A stretch of 64,000 bases of DNA from Cherax quadricarinatus (GCF_038502225.1 NC_091374.1:5851020-5915019); one strand, 5' to 3'; shown: positions 1 to 9,700, numbered from the stretch's first letter. A program made the numbers and translations. Notes: generated by a model not told the origin, from the letters alone.

Positions 1-97
1 ATCTGAAAGAATATGCTCTTGTGCTACCATCCACAGGATGGATATGGGGTGCACAATAAACTAGCCACTTCGGTGGCAAAATCTAAAATCCAGGATG
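1..97 (+). mobile_element. LINE-B 3' tail fragment
   Basis: The stretch carries the terminal motif AATAAACTAGCCACTTCGG preceded by a 'ccacaggatggatatgggg' block. The same ending follows the RNase H-coding LINE at 17340-17487 and recurs at 6390-6437. I read this as the 3' untranslated end of a copy whose body lies outside the window or was never inserted (5' truncation). Confidence 0.65.
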
Positions 98-470
98 AAT
101 ATGATAATGGCAGACTTGGGTAATGCACAGGCATTACTTGACAAAAGGTAAGAATAGATACTGAGCACTCGATAACAAAGACAAAATTAGTGTCATGAAA
201 AAATGAGACCGATAGACAAATAGTACATCAAACAAAAGACAAGGTATATACACAGAAAGGAAGAAAATATAGCACAGATTAACAGAAGGCACGAGTAACA
301 GTAGCAATGAAAAGGAAAGATGAATAGAAGACAAATACATACGTACAAATAATAACAAAGTTATTAAGAATAGCAAAATTCAAAGAAATAATATGGTTAA
401 TACTACATCAAACACAATTAAATAAATAACACATCAACATAAGTTGATGTGATGAGTTGACATAGAGATG
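98..470. other. AT-rich stretch, nothing recognised
   Basis: AT-rich sequence with many AAAT, ACAT and AGAC runs. The only longer open frame (134-376, minus) is hydrophobic low-complexity and looks like a by-product of base composition. No RNA gene, LINE or satellite signature was seen. Confidence 0.5.
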
Positions 471-471
471 T

Positions 472-1868
472 GAGCCATGTCTTCCTTTGCAGATGACACC
501 TGAATTGCCATGACAATGTCCTCCACAAAATTCCAAGTGGACATCAATCAAATCTTCAAGCGGGCCACTCAAAACAATATGAAGTTCAATGAAGAGAAAT
601 TTTAACTACTCAGATGAGGAAATTAAAACTGTATCAGGGTATACAACAAATTCTAACCATACAATAGAGTGAAAAAGTAATGTGAAGGACCTGGGAGTGA
701 TAATGTCAGAGGATCTCACCTTCAAAAAACACAATGTATTACCTGGAGAGAGTTCCGGGGGTCAATGCCCCCGCGGCCCAGTCTGTGACCAGGCCTCCTG
801 GCGGATCAGAGCCTGATCAACCAGGCTGTTACTGCTGGCTGCATGCAAACCAACGTACGAGCCACAGCCCGGTTGGTCAGGAACCGACTTTAGGTGCTTG
901 TCCAGTGCCAGCTTGAAGACTGCCAGGGGTCTGTTGGTAATCCCCCTTATGTATGCTGGGAGGCAGTTGAACAGTCTTGGGCCCCTGACACTTATTGTAT
1001 GGTCTCTTAACGTGCTAGTGACACCCCTGCTTTTCATTGAGGGGATGTTGCATCGTCTGCCAAGTCTTTTGCTTTCGTAGTGAGTGATTTTCGTGTGCAA
1101 GTTCGGTACTAGTCCCTCTAGGATTTTCCAGGTGTATATAATCATGTATCTCTCCCACCTGCATTCCAGGGAATACAGGTTCAGGAACCTCAAGCGCTCC
1201 AAGTAATTCTACTGCATCTCCTAAAAAAATGACAGGATGGATACTGAGAACTTTCAAAACTAGGGATGCCACGTCCATGATGATTCTCTTTAAATCACTT
1301 GTTCTCTCTAGGCTGGAATACTGCTGTACACTAACTGCCCCCTTCAAGGCAAGTGAAACTGCTGACCTGGAGAGTGTACAAAGAACTTTTACGGCACACA
1401 CAAGTATGATAAATCACCTAAATTACTGGGAACAGTTGAAGTCCCTTGATTTGTATTCCCTGGGATGCAGGTGGGAGATGTACATGATAATATACACTTG
1501 GAAAATCATAGAGGACTAGTCCCAAATCTGCACATGAAAATCACTCCCTATGAAAACAAAAGATGCAACATTCCCCCAATGAAAAGCAGAGGCGCCACTA
1601 ACGATAAGAGACAACACAATAAGTGACAGGGGCCCAAGACTGTTCAATTGCCTCCCAGTATACATAAGGGAGATTACCAATAGACTCCTGGCTGTCTTCA
1701 AGAAGGCACTGGACAGGCACATTAAGTCAGTACCTGACCAGCCGGGCTGTGGTTCGTACGTCAGGTTGCGTGCGGCCAACAGTAACAGCCAGGTTGATCA
1801 TACCCTGATCCACCTTGAGGCCTAGTCACAGACTGGGCTGCAGGGGCGTTGAACCCCGAAACCCACTC
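472..1868 (+). mobile_element. Degenerate LINE-A copy (RT fragment to 3' end), interrupted
   Basis: The plus strand aligns by eye with the LINE-A copy read on the minus strand at 11376-13200. It starts at the catalytic RT box (SSFADDT-like, 475-500), runs through the 'DLGVIMSEDLTF' region (about 690-722), is interrupted at 736-1207, and resumes with 'MTGWILRTFKTRDA' (1229 onward) to the end near CCCACTCCAGGTA. Stops and frameshifts are numerous: the C-terminal third is split among frames around 1519-1779. It is a non-LTR retrotransposon relic of the Jockey/CR1 superfamily type and cannot be active. Confidence 0.8.
736..1207 (-). mobile_element. Antisense 5'-truncated LINE-A nested in LINE-A
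   Basis: Reading the minus strand gives the LINE-A C-terminus, starting at 'MERLRFLNLYSLE' and passing 'GPRLFNCLPAYIRGITNRPLAVFKLALDKHLKSV' segments to the ACCTGGAGAG terminus at 736. The same C-terminal region is also present downstream in the host copy (1229-1868), so this is a second, independent insertion and not an internal inversion. The host sequence either side (ending ACACAATGTA, resuming CTACTGCATCTCC) matches the continuous LINE-A sequence near 25495-25530, with a few bases lost. Confidence 0.8.
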
Positions 1869-2280
1869 CAGGTATGAAAATATAAAGTTACAGAAGAAAT
1901 AGTACGAAGATAAAAGTGACCAGACTTGATAAAAGGACCAAGCAAGAATTAAATGGTATAGATTATCAGATAATTATTATTACAATCAAAACTAAGCACT
2001 AAACCCACATGGGGCTTATCAGAGACAGTGTGGGAATAATTAGTGACAGGTCTGGCACTAAAAATTACGACCATCACAGATCAAGTCTTTGTCGTTCTGG
2101 TTTAAGGTGTATGCAAGTTTAAGGAACAATTTTGGAGGGGATAAGTATAACTGTCTTAAATGGTAATATAAGTGTAACATACCTAGGACAGTCCCAAATA
2201 AAAAGTGTTTCACTTCCACTGTGGTCAGTGTTAACCACATCAGTGCTGCATCAAGTCTGATCATTTTTATTGTTTAATTA
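1869..2280. other. Spacer, nothing recognised
   Basis: AT-rich single-copy-looking sequence between the LINE-A relic and the 15-bp array. No open frame longer than about 70 codons and no repeat family recognised. Confidence 0.5.
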
Positions 2281-3147
2281 AGGTGCTACACAGCTACCTT
2301 AGACACAGCTACCTTAGACACAACTACTTTAGACACAACTACTTTAGACACAGCTACCTTAGACACAGCTACCTTAGACACAGCTACCTTAGACACAACT
2401 ACTTTAGACACAACTACTTTAGACACAGCTACCTTAGACACAGCTACCTTAGACACAGCTACCTTAGACACAACTACTTTAGACACAGCTACCTTAGACA
2501 CAGCTACCTTAGACACAGCTACCTTAGACACAACTACTTTAGACACAACTACTTTAGACACAGCTACCTTAGACACAGCTACCTTAGACACAGCTACCTT
2601 AGACACAACTACTTTAGACACAACTACTTTAGACACAGCTACCTTAGACACAGCTACCTTAGACACAGCTACCTTAGACACAACTACTTTAGACACAGCT
2701 ACCTTAGACACAGCTACCTTAGACACAACTACTTTAGACACAACTACTTTAGACACAACTACTTTAGACACAGCTACCTTAGACACAGCTACCTTAGACA
2801 CAGCTACCTTAGACACAACTACTTTAGACACAACTACTTTAGACACAGCTACCTTAGACACAGCTACCTTAGACACAACTACTTTAGACACAGCTACCTT
2901 AGACACAACTACTTTAGACACAGCTACCTTAGACACAGCTACCTTAGACACAGCTACCTTAGACACAACTACTTTAGACACAACTACTTTAGACACAACT
3001 ACTTTAGACACAGCTACCTTAGACACAGCTACCTTAGACACAGCTACCTTAGACACAACTACTTTAGACACAGCTACCTTAGACACAACTACCTTAGACA
3101 CAACTACTTTAGACACAACTACTTTAGACACAACTAACTTAGACACT
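2281..3147. repeat. 15-bp minisatellite (about 57 copies)
   Basis: Tandem 15-bp unit with two main forms, ACAGCTACCTTAGAC and ACAACTACTTTAGAC, which differ together at two positions and are intermixed in small blocks such as three of the first followed by two of the second. The unit length is a multiple of three, so both strands stay open for about 285 codons (SYLRH/NYFRH on plus, VSKVA/VSKVV on minus). This is a periodicity artefact and not a protein. Confidence 0.97.
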
Positions 3148-3380
3148 ACCTGTGATTATTCTCGGGGTATTGTGACCAGCAGAGGCACTATAATAATCAG
3201 TCAACTTGATGTTGTTGGAGTTGTTAGGGGTCACCAAAGTTGACGCATTGATTCCTCCTTCCTGAGAGTCCCGGAGAAACATATGTTGTATAAATATTGT
3301 GGGAATTATAAAAGAAACCAAGTCTTCTCTGGTAAGAGAAACGGGAACAAAATATTTGAAGGATCACAATGGAAATAAGC

Positions 3381-3472
3381 CTCTTTGACCGTTTTCTGGG
3401 TTATATATAATTTACACTATGTATGATAACTGTTCTTATGTGTACCTGTACCTAAATAAAACTTAGCTGGAC
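3381..3472 (+). mobile_element. Dispersed repeat R1 (retroelement 3' tail)
   Basis: A short block with the order TTCTGGGTTAT, CTATGTATGATAA, TGTGTACCTGTACCTAAAT, AAACTTA. The same block occurs at 7440-7550 (plus), 6995-7068 (plus), and on the minus strand at 4652-4790 and 6440-6610. It ends in a simple ACTTA/TAAG tract, as retroposed 3' ends often do. The coding part of the parent element is not in the window. Confidence 0.6.
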
Positions 3473-3489
3473 CAGGAACTGGAAGATAG

Positions 3490-3812
3490 ACAAAAAAGAT
3501 AGTCTCAGAGCTGAGAGGTATTGCCTAGAAGAGCTAAACCTGTTACTAGAGGAAAGACCTGGGGTGACACGATTACGACGTACAAAATACCGAGAGGAAT
3601 TGACAGGGTGAGTGTCTGAGAGGCGGGACTCAGGTACACGAGGTCACAACTGGATTTAAAAACTAATATGAGCCATATGGATGTTAGGAAATATTTCTTT
3701 AGCATTAAAATGGTCAGGAAGTGGTACTATCTAGATAGCAAAGTGGAAGAGGCAGGATCCATACATAGTTTTAAGAATATGTATGAAAAGGCTCACGATG
3801 CCATCTGATATG
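3490..3812 (+). mobile_element. Degenerate LINE-C C-terminal fragment
   Basis: Translation in shifting frames gives 'MDVRKYFFSI', 'VRKWYYL', 'EEAGSIHSFKNMYEKAHDA', matching the LINE-C C-terminus 'VRKYFFSHRVV..KWNSL' with 'EAGSIHSFKQRYDKAHG' encoded at 57079-57250 on the minus strand. Only the last roughly 100 codons are represented and several frames are broken. This is a 5'-truncated, decayed copy. Confidence 0.7.
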
Positions 3813-3886
3813 AGTTTGACGAAACAGAATTAGAAAAAGGAAAGTTTTTAAGTTAGGTACAAGTGCACATAAATAAGCACACCAGT

Positions 3887-4652
3887 GCTAAATCATTACT
3901 GATTCTATGTCATCATTGAAGGCTCTTGGCTCATATAATGACTCCAACAACATGCTCATTGGGGAAGCCAGGTATAGATACTCAAAAATTAGGGACAAAG
4001 GAATTAATGTACAATTGCTATGGATCCCATCACACATTGGATTACTCCTTCATGATAAAGTTGATATGTTAGCCAAGAAGAGTATCCAGAAGGAGAACGT
4101 AGAATATAACTTTAGTATAACTGTGTCTAGCATTAGGAATAATATTAGGAGAGAAGTAAATAATGAAGATGATTGTTATAGGAATGCAGTTAGAAGCCTG
4201 AGTAGATCTATAACCCACTATGATAACATGAACGTAGATAAGTATGTTTATGGAGCAACTTGCAATGTGAACAGACTGACTGATGTTGTAGTGGGGAGGC
4301 TTAGGCTTGGTTACAAGTACTTCTGGCAGTTTGGGAGACACACAGATGATGATCAAACTAAATGTAAATTATGTGATCAGGCATATGGTCACTCTCTTGA
4401 ACACTATGTGCTTAATTGTCCACTTATTGAGGAATACAGAGACAGACAGTATAATAACCTATGTGACATGTCAAGGTATCTTATTAATGAAAATAAGATA
4501 CCAGATATACTAAGCAAATTTCCTAAATTTGCTTGTAACAGATAAGTGAACTATAGATATGTAGATATAAATCCATATGTATTCCTGTTAACCCTTTGGG
4601 GCCTAGTTCCTAGGCCTTTTGTGTATTCATATGCTCTCGCGCTACCGTCCAC
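3887..4652 (+). mobile_element. LINE-B 3' part (RNase H, zinc-knuckle, 3' UTR)
   Basis: A 5'-truncated copy of an I-like LINE. It starts inside the RNase H domain and includes the stop codon at 4543-4545 and a 3' UTR to the CTACCGTCCACAG block. It is nearly identical to 16681-17435. The tail is cut short at about 4652, where an R1 repeat on the minus strand begins with a TAAG tract, so R1 probably inserted into or replaced the end. Confidence 0.85.
3889..4545 (+). CDS. Partial LINE-B ORF: RNase H C-terminal part plus CCHC-like knuckle
   Basis: The frame reads through about 218 codons starting at 'TDSMSSLKAL'. RNase H signatures: the TDS acidic site near the start, then 'LLWIPSHIGL' and 'DKVDMLAKK', which carry the conserved His and last Asp regions. 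Further on, 'CKLCDQAYGHSLEHYVLNC' is the Cys/His knuckle typical of the end of I/R1-group LINE ORF2 proteins. In the intact family this segment follows the reverse transcriptase and removes the RNA template during target-primed reverse transcription. Endonuclease and RT are missing, so the copy is dead, although the remaining frame is intact. An internal ATG (3907) is unlikely to be a genuine start. Confidence 0.85.
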
Positions 4653-4790
4653 AGTAAGTAAGTAAGTAAATTTATTCAGGTATACACAATACAGTTACAT
4701 AGAATTATCATACATAGCAGCATATGTGTAGAGAACCTAGGATAACCCAAAAAAGTCAGACAGAGTGACTTATTTCCATTGGGGTCCTTT
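4652..4790 (-). mobile_element. Dispersed repeat R1, minus orientation
   Basis: Starts with TAAGTAAGTAAGTAAATTTA and continues with the reverse complement of the R1 block (ATCATACATAGCAGC, AGAACCTAGGATAACCC). The terminal TAAG tract is the simple-sequence 3' end seen from the other strand. It directly abuts the truncated LINE-B tail. Confidence 0.6.
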
Positions 4791-4864
4791 TACCTTATTA
4801 TTATAATATAAAGGTTATAATATTTTCTTATTATTCTATAATGAAGATAACATCTTATTATCAT

Positions 4865-4985
4865 ACTAAAAAGACTATCTACTACACGAGGGTCATTAAG
4901 ACTATCTACAATACGAGGGTCATTAAGACTATCTACTACCCGAGGGTCATTACGACTATCTACAATACGAGGGGTCATTACTAGG
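4865..4985. repeat. Short tandem array, about 27 bp unit, 4 copies
   Basis: Four imperfect copies of a unit containing GACTATCTACTACACGAGG followed by GTCATTAA. The reverse complement of the core (TTAATGACCCTCGTGTAGTAG) is also the core of the array at 14600-14800, so the two loci share an ancestral sequence. Confidence 0.8.
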
Positions 4986-5028
4986 GATAAGGTAAAATTT
5001 ACACGTATTTTAGCTAAAAAATAGAAAA

Positions 5029-5278
5029 TCATTCCCCTTCCTTTCTGTTGCTTCGTTCATCAGACACTTTTTGGCAGTCTTCTTGAACTGGTTCAAGCTA
5101 TGACTGGCCTTGACATTTGTGGGTAGTCTGTTCCATTCCTTTATTGCTGTACAATAAAAGGTGTTTGAAGCCTGGCCACACAGCTGTTGGCATGGCCGAC
5201 GCGGCAGGTTGTGTAGTGGGCTAGCTGCGGGATTTTCAAGGATAGCTCCTGGTCAAAGAGGCTGACCAGGTCCCTACT
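5029..5278 (-). mobile_element. LINE-G C-terminal fragment
   Basis: The minus strand reads 'FYCTAIKEWNRLP', 'TNVKASHSLNQFKKTAKKCL', and in an adjacent frame 'SLFDQELSLKIPQLAHYTTC'. The pattern of a Trp-Asn-x-Leu-Pro motif followed by a short helical 'FKKxxKxxL' stretch is the usual extreme C-terminus of CR1/Jockey or RTE-type LINE ORF2 proteins. One frameshift lies near 5165. It is not close to LINE-A, C or D, so I treat it as a separate family. Confidence 0.65.
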
Positions 5279-5945
5279 TAACAGAACTCAGTGTGAATGC
5301 TTTGAGAAGATACCAGAGCAGCGAACGGACATCCCAGTGCATCGTTTCAGCGTAAATAGTTGAAGTGTTGTGCAGTTTTAGATGGTTTGGTGTTGTTGAG
5401 TCAGGACCAGTCAGCGCCTCCCCCCCTCTCCGCTGGGGGGGAGGGGGAGGGCGTGTGTAGTAAACAGTGACCCTCTCATAACGCCTCACCCCTGCGCGTC
5501 TCCCCCGCCTCACCCACCCAACTCCCAGCGCCACCCCATCTATAGAGGGTACTTCTCCCCTAACCCACGATGTCAGCGATGGCACTGCAGGGAGTGCCGG
5601 GCTCACAGGAACTTCTACTACAGTGACAGCATCGTGGAGTTCGACCGTTAGGCAGCTGTCAGGTGTGCCACAGGCAGTGTGTACTCAGTTCCTCAAGCTT
5701 CAACATCCGTGCACACGAGGGCCTGGGATCTTCAATCAACTTGGCGTCCACCAGGACGCTGACATGTCCCTAGGACAGCTCTCCATCGGGCTGCTAACGG
5801 AGTCACTGGCTTCTTGGACCTCTTGGGGAGGGTCGATGGTGCTCGTGCAAGCAGCAGATCCCTGGGCAACTTGCTGCTGTTTGCAATGGCTGTCTGCCGA
5901 GGAGAGACAGGCACCTAGCAACATCTGTTGTTGGGGCATTGGATG
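5279..5945. other. GC-rich region, nothing recognised
   Basis: GC-richer than its surroundings, with a C/G homopolymer patch at 5420-5455. Open frames of about 110 codons exist on both strands (5274-5606 minus, 5623-5946 plus) but show no family motif. Because a LINE-B2 3' tail follows directly, this may be the untranslated or coding body of that element, but I see no RT or endonuclease motif to support it. Confidence 0.35.
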
Positions 5946-6335
5946 AATTCCCTACTATGTTTGTTAACTGCTCATTACTCTGTAATTTGTCTATGATTGT
6001 AATCATGTCATAACGTGTTTATCATTCATTACCTTTGAAACTTGTCATGATTGTGACCAGCTCTACCTGGAGCTCATTACCTTTGTAAATTCTCATGATT
6101 AATGTGTTTATGATTCATTACCTTTGCAATTATTCATGAGTGTGACCAGCTCAACCTGGAGCTCATTACCTTTGTAACTTGGTCATGATTATGACCAGAT
6201 CTAGTTCATTACCTTTGTAACTTGCTCATCTACAAAAACTTTGGAGTCCAGTCCCTGGACCAATTATGTACCTCTGTAATCTTTTGACTACCGCCCACAG
6301 GATGGGTATGGGGTGCAAAATAAACATATTAAAAT
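5946..6335 (+). mobile_element. LINE-B2 3' UTR and tail
   Basis: Contains repeated modules TCATTACCTTTGTAA and GTGACCAGCTC.ACCTGGAGC, then CTTTGGAGTCCAGTCCCTGG, TACCTCTGTAATCTTTTGAC and the terminal GGGTGCAAAATAAACATATT. The same ending is at 14408-14578 (plus) and 10729-10870 (minus). It resembles the LINE-B ending in layout (CCACAGGATGGGTATGGGG then AATAAAC), which suggests related families. Confidence 0.7.
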
Positions 6336-6344
6336 AAGCCTGGC

Positions 6345-6437
6345 CACTGACTGTGGGTACTACAAAGTTGTGCTCTCTCCCCCTAGTACTATGGATATGG
6401 GGCGCACAATAAACTAGCCACTTCGGTGGCAAAATCT
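6345..6437 (+). mobile_element. LINE-B 3' tail fragment
   Basis: Ends with GGCGCACAATAAACTAGCC and CACTTCGGTGGCAAAATC, the LINE-B terminus seen at 17440-17487. It lies directly after the LINE-B2 tail, so two related tails are stacked in the same orientation. Confidence 0.65.
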
Positions 6438-6439
6438 AA

Positions 6440-6610
6440 TCTAACATAAATAGTTACATAAATTATCATACATGGCAGAATAAGACTAAATCACCGAGGA
6501 TAACCCAAAAAAAAGATCCTAGTAAGTTTAGCTAGACACAGGTACAGTGTAAATTACTTAGAATAACCCAATAAAGTTAAAGTGACTTATTTCCAGTGGT
6601 GTCCTATATA
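6440..6610 (-). mobile_element. Dispersed repeat R1, minus orientation
   Basis: Reverse complement of the R1 block (AATTATCATACATGGCAG, CGAGGATAACCCAAAAAA), with a second partial copy of the AGAATAACCC segment at 6550-6605. Decayed. Confidence 0.5.
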
Positions 6611-6994
6611 TGAAAAGCTACTCTAGGTAAATAACTAAACCACACACACACACACGTATTAGTTAATACAAATATATGAAATTTTAAGAAGAGTTCTGAG
6701 CCCTACACAGCCATAATATATAATTATTCTAACCCGGTAAATATAAGCCTCTCATAAGCGATATTAATTCCCCATGACTGCTATAATTTATGACACTTCA
6801 GCTAGCTTTTAACATAACCTGATAGCTAAATATAGTACAACACTAAACAAGGCAAGGACAAAACAGGATCTCTCCCTACTGACACACACACACCTATAAA
6901 ACACCTAATTTCTTCACTATGCACTAACTTGGGAAAACTATTACGAATATAGATACGCCAAAAAGTCCTGTTGTATCTAAAGGACCCCCCCAAA
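6611..6994. other. AT-rich spacer
   Basis: No coding or repeat family recognised apart from two very short CA tracts (6642-6655 and 6883-6892). AT-rich throughout. Confidence 0.45.
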
Positions 6995-7068
6995 AAATGT
7001 CACTGACTTTTTTGGGTTATCCCAGGTTCTCTACACATATACTGCTATGTATGATAATTTATGTAACT
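6995..7068 (+). mobile_element. Dispersed repeat R1, partial
   Basis: Contains TTTTTTGGGTTATCCCAGG, CTCTACACATATACTGC and CTATGTATGATAATTTATG, the R1 core. It ends where a LINE-C tail begins (GTACTCACCTAATTGTG). Confidence 0.6.
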
Positions 7069-7231
7069 GTACTCACCTAATTGTGAGTACAGTTACAGGG
7101 GTCGAGACTCAGCTCCTGGCCCCGCCAGTTCACTGAGTGCTACTAGGTCCTCTCTCTCCCTGCTCCACGAGCTTTATTATACCTCATCTTAAAGCTACGT
7201 ATGGTTCCTGCCTCCTCTACCTCACTACGTA
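7069..7231 (-). mobile_element. 5'-truncated LINE-C fragment
   Basis: From the 3' terminus read on the plus strand (TACTCACCTAATTGTGAG, CAGGGGTCGAGACTCAGC, CTCCTGGCCCCGCC) to the end of the coding region (CTTAAAGCTACGTATGGTTC, CCTGCCTCCTCTACCTCAC). This matches the first 160 bases of the LINE-C copy at 57011. Only the last codons and 3' UTR are present. Confidence 0.8.
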
Positions 7232-7439
7232 TTTTATATACCTGAATAATCTTACTAATGTGGACGCCTGTCGAGAGACCTCTCACCATCCCACCTTGCT
7301 GACAGAGCTCGAGAAAAATAAAACTAAAGGAATTCTAATGGTAAATATCTTTAAGGTCAAGTGGCCGTCAGAGGGATGAACAATAGACAATAGAGCAAAG
7401 GTCCAAGATAATTGTGGTCGGGGACGTCAGCAAGGAACT

Positions 7440-7550
7440 CAATGGAAATAGGTTAATTGTCTAACTTTTCTGGGTTATCCTAGGTAGTGTACACAGGTTA
7501 CTATGCATGATAATTGTACTTATGTGTACCTGTACCTAAATAAACTTATG
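7440..7550 (+). mobile_element. Dispersed repeat R1
   Basis: The best-preserved R1 copy: TTTTCTGGGTTATCCTAGG, CTATGCATGATAATTGTAC, TTATGTGTACCTGTACC and AAATAAACTTATG, followed by an A-rich end. The 7232-7439 interval before it is unrecognised. Confidence 0.65.
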
Positions 7551-7679
7551 AAAAAAATAAAAAACCTTATTGTGGGTTGTACAAAGTATTTCTTTTAAAG
7601 TATATAGTATATAGACCGCACAATAAGAAAACTGAAACTGAATATAGGAAAGAGTAAGGTGATGAGGACAGAAAAAAAA

Positions 7680-8195
7680 AATAGGTAACGAAAGAGTGGA
7701 TATCAGATTAGAAGGAGAGAGTATGGAGGAGGTGAATATATTTAGGAGTGGACGTGTCAGCAGATGGATCTATGAAGGATGAGGTGAATTATAGAATTGA
7801 CGAGAGGAAGAAGGCGAGTGGTGCTCTGAGGAGTCTGTGGAGACAAAGAACTTTATCCATGAAAGCAAATACGGGAATGTATGAGAGTAGAGTTATACCA
7901 ACGCTTTTATGTGGGTGTGAAGCATGGATGGTGAATGTTGTAACAAGGAGAAGGCTGGAGGTAGTGGAGATGTCATGTCTGAGGGCAACGTGTGGTGTGA
8001 ATATAATGAAGAGAATTCGTAGTTTGGAAATTAGGAGGTGGTGCAGGATTACCAAAATTATTATCCAGAGCTGAGGAGGGGTCATTGAGGTGGTTCGGAC
8101 ATGTAGAGAGAATGGAATGAAACAGAATGACTTCCAGAGTGTATAAATCTGTAGTGGAAGGAAGGCGGGGTAGGGGTCGGCCTAGGAAAAGTTGG
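7680..8195 (+). pseudogene. RTE-like ORF2 C-terminal pseudogene
   Basis: Readable pieces: 'RVDIRLEGESMEEVN' (frame 1), 'DVSADGSMKDEVNYRIDERKKASGAL' split by frames, 'SRVIPTLLCGCEAWMV', 'RRRLEVVEMSCLRATCGV', 'SLEIRRW', then after a frameshift near 8070 'MRWFGHVERMERNRMTSRVY' and 'VVEGRRGRGRPRKSW'. These are the post-catalytic parts of RTE reverse transcriptase, which in active elements copies the element's RNA at a nicked target. The catalytic palm (F/YADD) is absent, so only the last roughly 180 residues were inserted or preserved. At least two frameshifts and a stop near 8070 make it inactive. Confidence 0.8.
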
Positions 8196-8260
8196 ATTAT
8201 TATAATCATGGGGAGCGCTAAACCCGTAGGATTATACAGTGCATGTGGGGGTAAAGGAGG
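8196..8260 (+). mobile_element. Dispersed repeat R2 inserted in LINE-F
   Basis: ATTATTATAATCATGGGGAG, CGCTAAACCCGTAGGATTAT, ACAGTGCATGTGGGGG. The reverse complement of the same block is found at 38975-39035. Its position exactly after the RTE C-terminal 'RPRKSW' interrupts the normal passage into the 3' UTR. Identity unknown; short SINE or LINE-end fragment. Confidence 0.55.
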
Positions 8261-8628
8261 TTTTGTGTGCGAGGGGCTTGGAGTTCCAGCAAGCATGCGT
8301 GAGCATGTTAGATAGCAAATGGAGACAAATGGTTTTGAGGACTTGACGTGCTGTTGGAGTGTGAGCAAGGTAATATTTATGAAGGGATTCAGGGAAACTG
8401 GCAGGCCGGACTTGAGTCCTGGAGATGGGAAGTACAGTGTCTGCACTCTGAAGGAGGGGTGTTAATGTTGCAGTTTTATAACTGCAGTCTAAACACACCT
8501 CTGCCAAGACAGTGATGAAGTGAATGATGGTGAAAGTTTTTATTTTTCGGGCCATCCTGCCTTGGTGGGAGACGGCCGTGTAAAAAAAAATAAGAAAAAA
8601 TAAGAGCTTAATTAAAGCTACCCATCAC

Positions 8629-9600
8629 CCTGGAGTATACCTAGAGGGGTTTTTGGGGTCAACGCCCCCGTGGCCCAGTCACTGACCAGGCCTCGTGGTG
8701 AATCAGGGCCTGATCAACCAGGTTGTTACTGTTGGCCACACATAAACCAACATACAAACCACAGCCCAGTTGTCCAGCCCCTTCTTGAAGACAGCCAGGG
8801 GCCTATTGGGAATACCCCCTTACGTATGCTGGGAGGCAGCTGAACAGTCTTGGGCCCTTGACACTGGTGTTGTCTCTTAGCATATTTGTGGCGCCCCTGC
8901 TTTTCATTGGGGGAATGTTGCATCTCCTGCCCAGTCTTTTGGTGTCGTAGCGAGTGATTTTCATGTGAAAATTTGGGATTAGTCTCTCTAGGATTTTCCA
9001 AGTGTATATTATCATGCATCTTTCTCGCCTGCATTCAAGGGAATACAAATCAAGGGACTTAAACCGTTCCCAGTAATTTAGGTGCTTTATCGTATGGTGT
9101 GAAAATTCCCTTTACATTCTCCAGGTCTGCAATTTTGCCTGCCTTGAAGGGGGCCATTAGTGTACAGTAATATTTCAATTTTGAGTCAGTCCAAAAAAAT
9201 TTATTTAGATTGTCAACTCTTAGTATGGTTAATAATGGTTCACTAAGTGCTGAGTCATACTGGGACTTCAGTATCTCACTCATTTATCTGCTGTCATCTC
9301 TGCAGGTCCCATCTCATCTAAGCAGAGGTCCAATACTGGATGTTTTTTGCCTTAGATCTGGCACAAGAAAAGAAATATTTTGGGTTTCTTTCTATTTTAT
9401 TTATGGCTTAAAATGTTCCTGAGTTTCTTGTCTCAATATTTGCTATTTCTCTCGCCAATGTCTCCTTTCGTAATTCAGATATACCGGCCCCTCTCAGTAG
9501 CTTTGTGATTCTTCACCTTCGCCTGTATAGGGAGCGACTCTTTCTAGTTTACATCTTCTCTTCCTTTTTCTTAGAGGAATATGTCTCGAGCACACTTCAA
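8629..9600 (-). mobile_element. Degenerate LINE-A copy with internal deletion
   Basis: Minus-strand reading. 8629-9090 is the C-terminus and 3' end ('MYSLECRRERCMIIYTWKIL', 'SVKGPRLFSCLPAYVRGY'). 9100-9175 holds a fragment of the 'CTLMAPFKAGKIADLENV' region. From 9175 the sequence jumps to the RT N-terminus ('MSEILKSQYDSALSEPL', ending at 9283). 9300-9600 continues into the linker upstream of RT (frames giving 'ELRKETLAREIANIET'). The whole catalytic RT core is deleted. The extra upstream linker is longer than in the 11.4-kb copy. Confidence 0.75.
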
Positions 9601-9697
9601 GTGTCAGAGTTAATTTATACGCAAAGGTTCGGATCCGTGTTGTTTAGGATATCTTCCAGCTATTTTCATTTAGGACATAGCTGACTTGATCCCACTG

Positions 9698-9700
<3 letters not shown>

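Larger units (their letters stand above)
7635..8608 (+). mobile_element. LINE-F (RTE-like) 3' part with 3' UTR
   Basis: The coding relic at 7635-8195 is followed by a 3' UTR containing GCAGTTTTATAACTGCAGTC, TGATGAAGTGAATGATGG, CGGGCCATCCTGCC and TTGGTGGGAGACGGCCG and ending in A-rich sequence at 8581-8608. The combination of a 'YxGxxxSxDGxxxxExxxRI' RT thumb-like segment, a 'WxGHVxRM' motif and 'GRRGRGRPRKSW' at the C-terminus is characteristic of RTE-clade elements. An unrelated repeat (R2) sits at the coding/UTR junction. Confidence 0.8.

Noticed and set aside
736..1868. 5' inversion (twin priming) at the LINE-A copy
   Set aside because: The inverted segment duplicates the 3' end that is also present downstream, so two insertions are needed; a twin-primed copy would contain each part only once.
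2283..3146. Open frames of about 285 codons on both strands with 5-residue periodicity
   Set aside because: Explained by the 15-bp satellite unit.
5274..5946. Possible host gene in the GC-rich block
   Set aside because: Frames of about 110 codons on both strands without any family motif; flanked directly by LINE fragments. Left as unrecognised.
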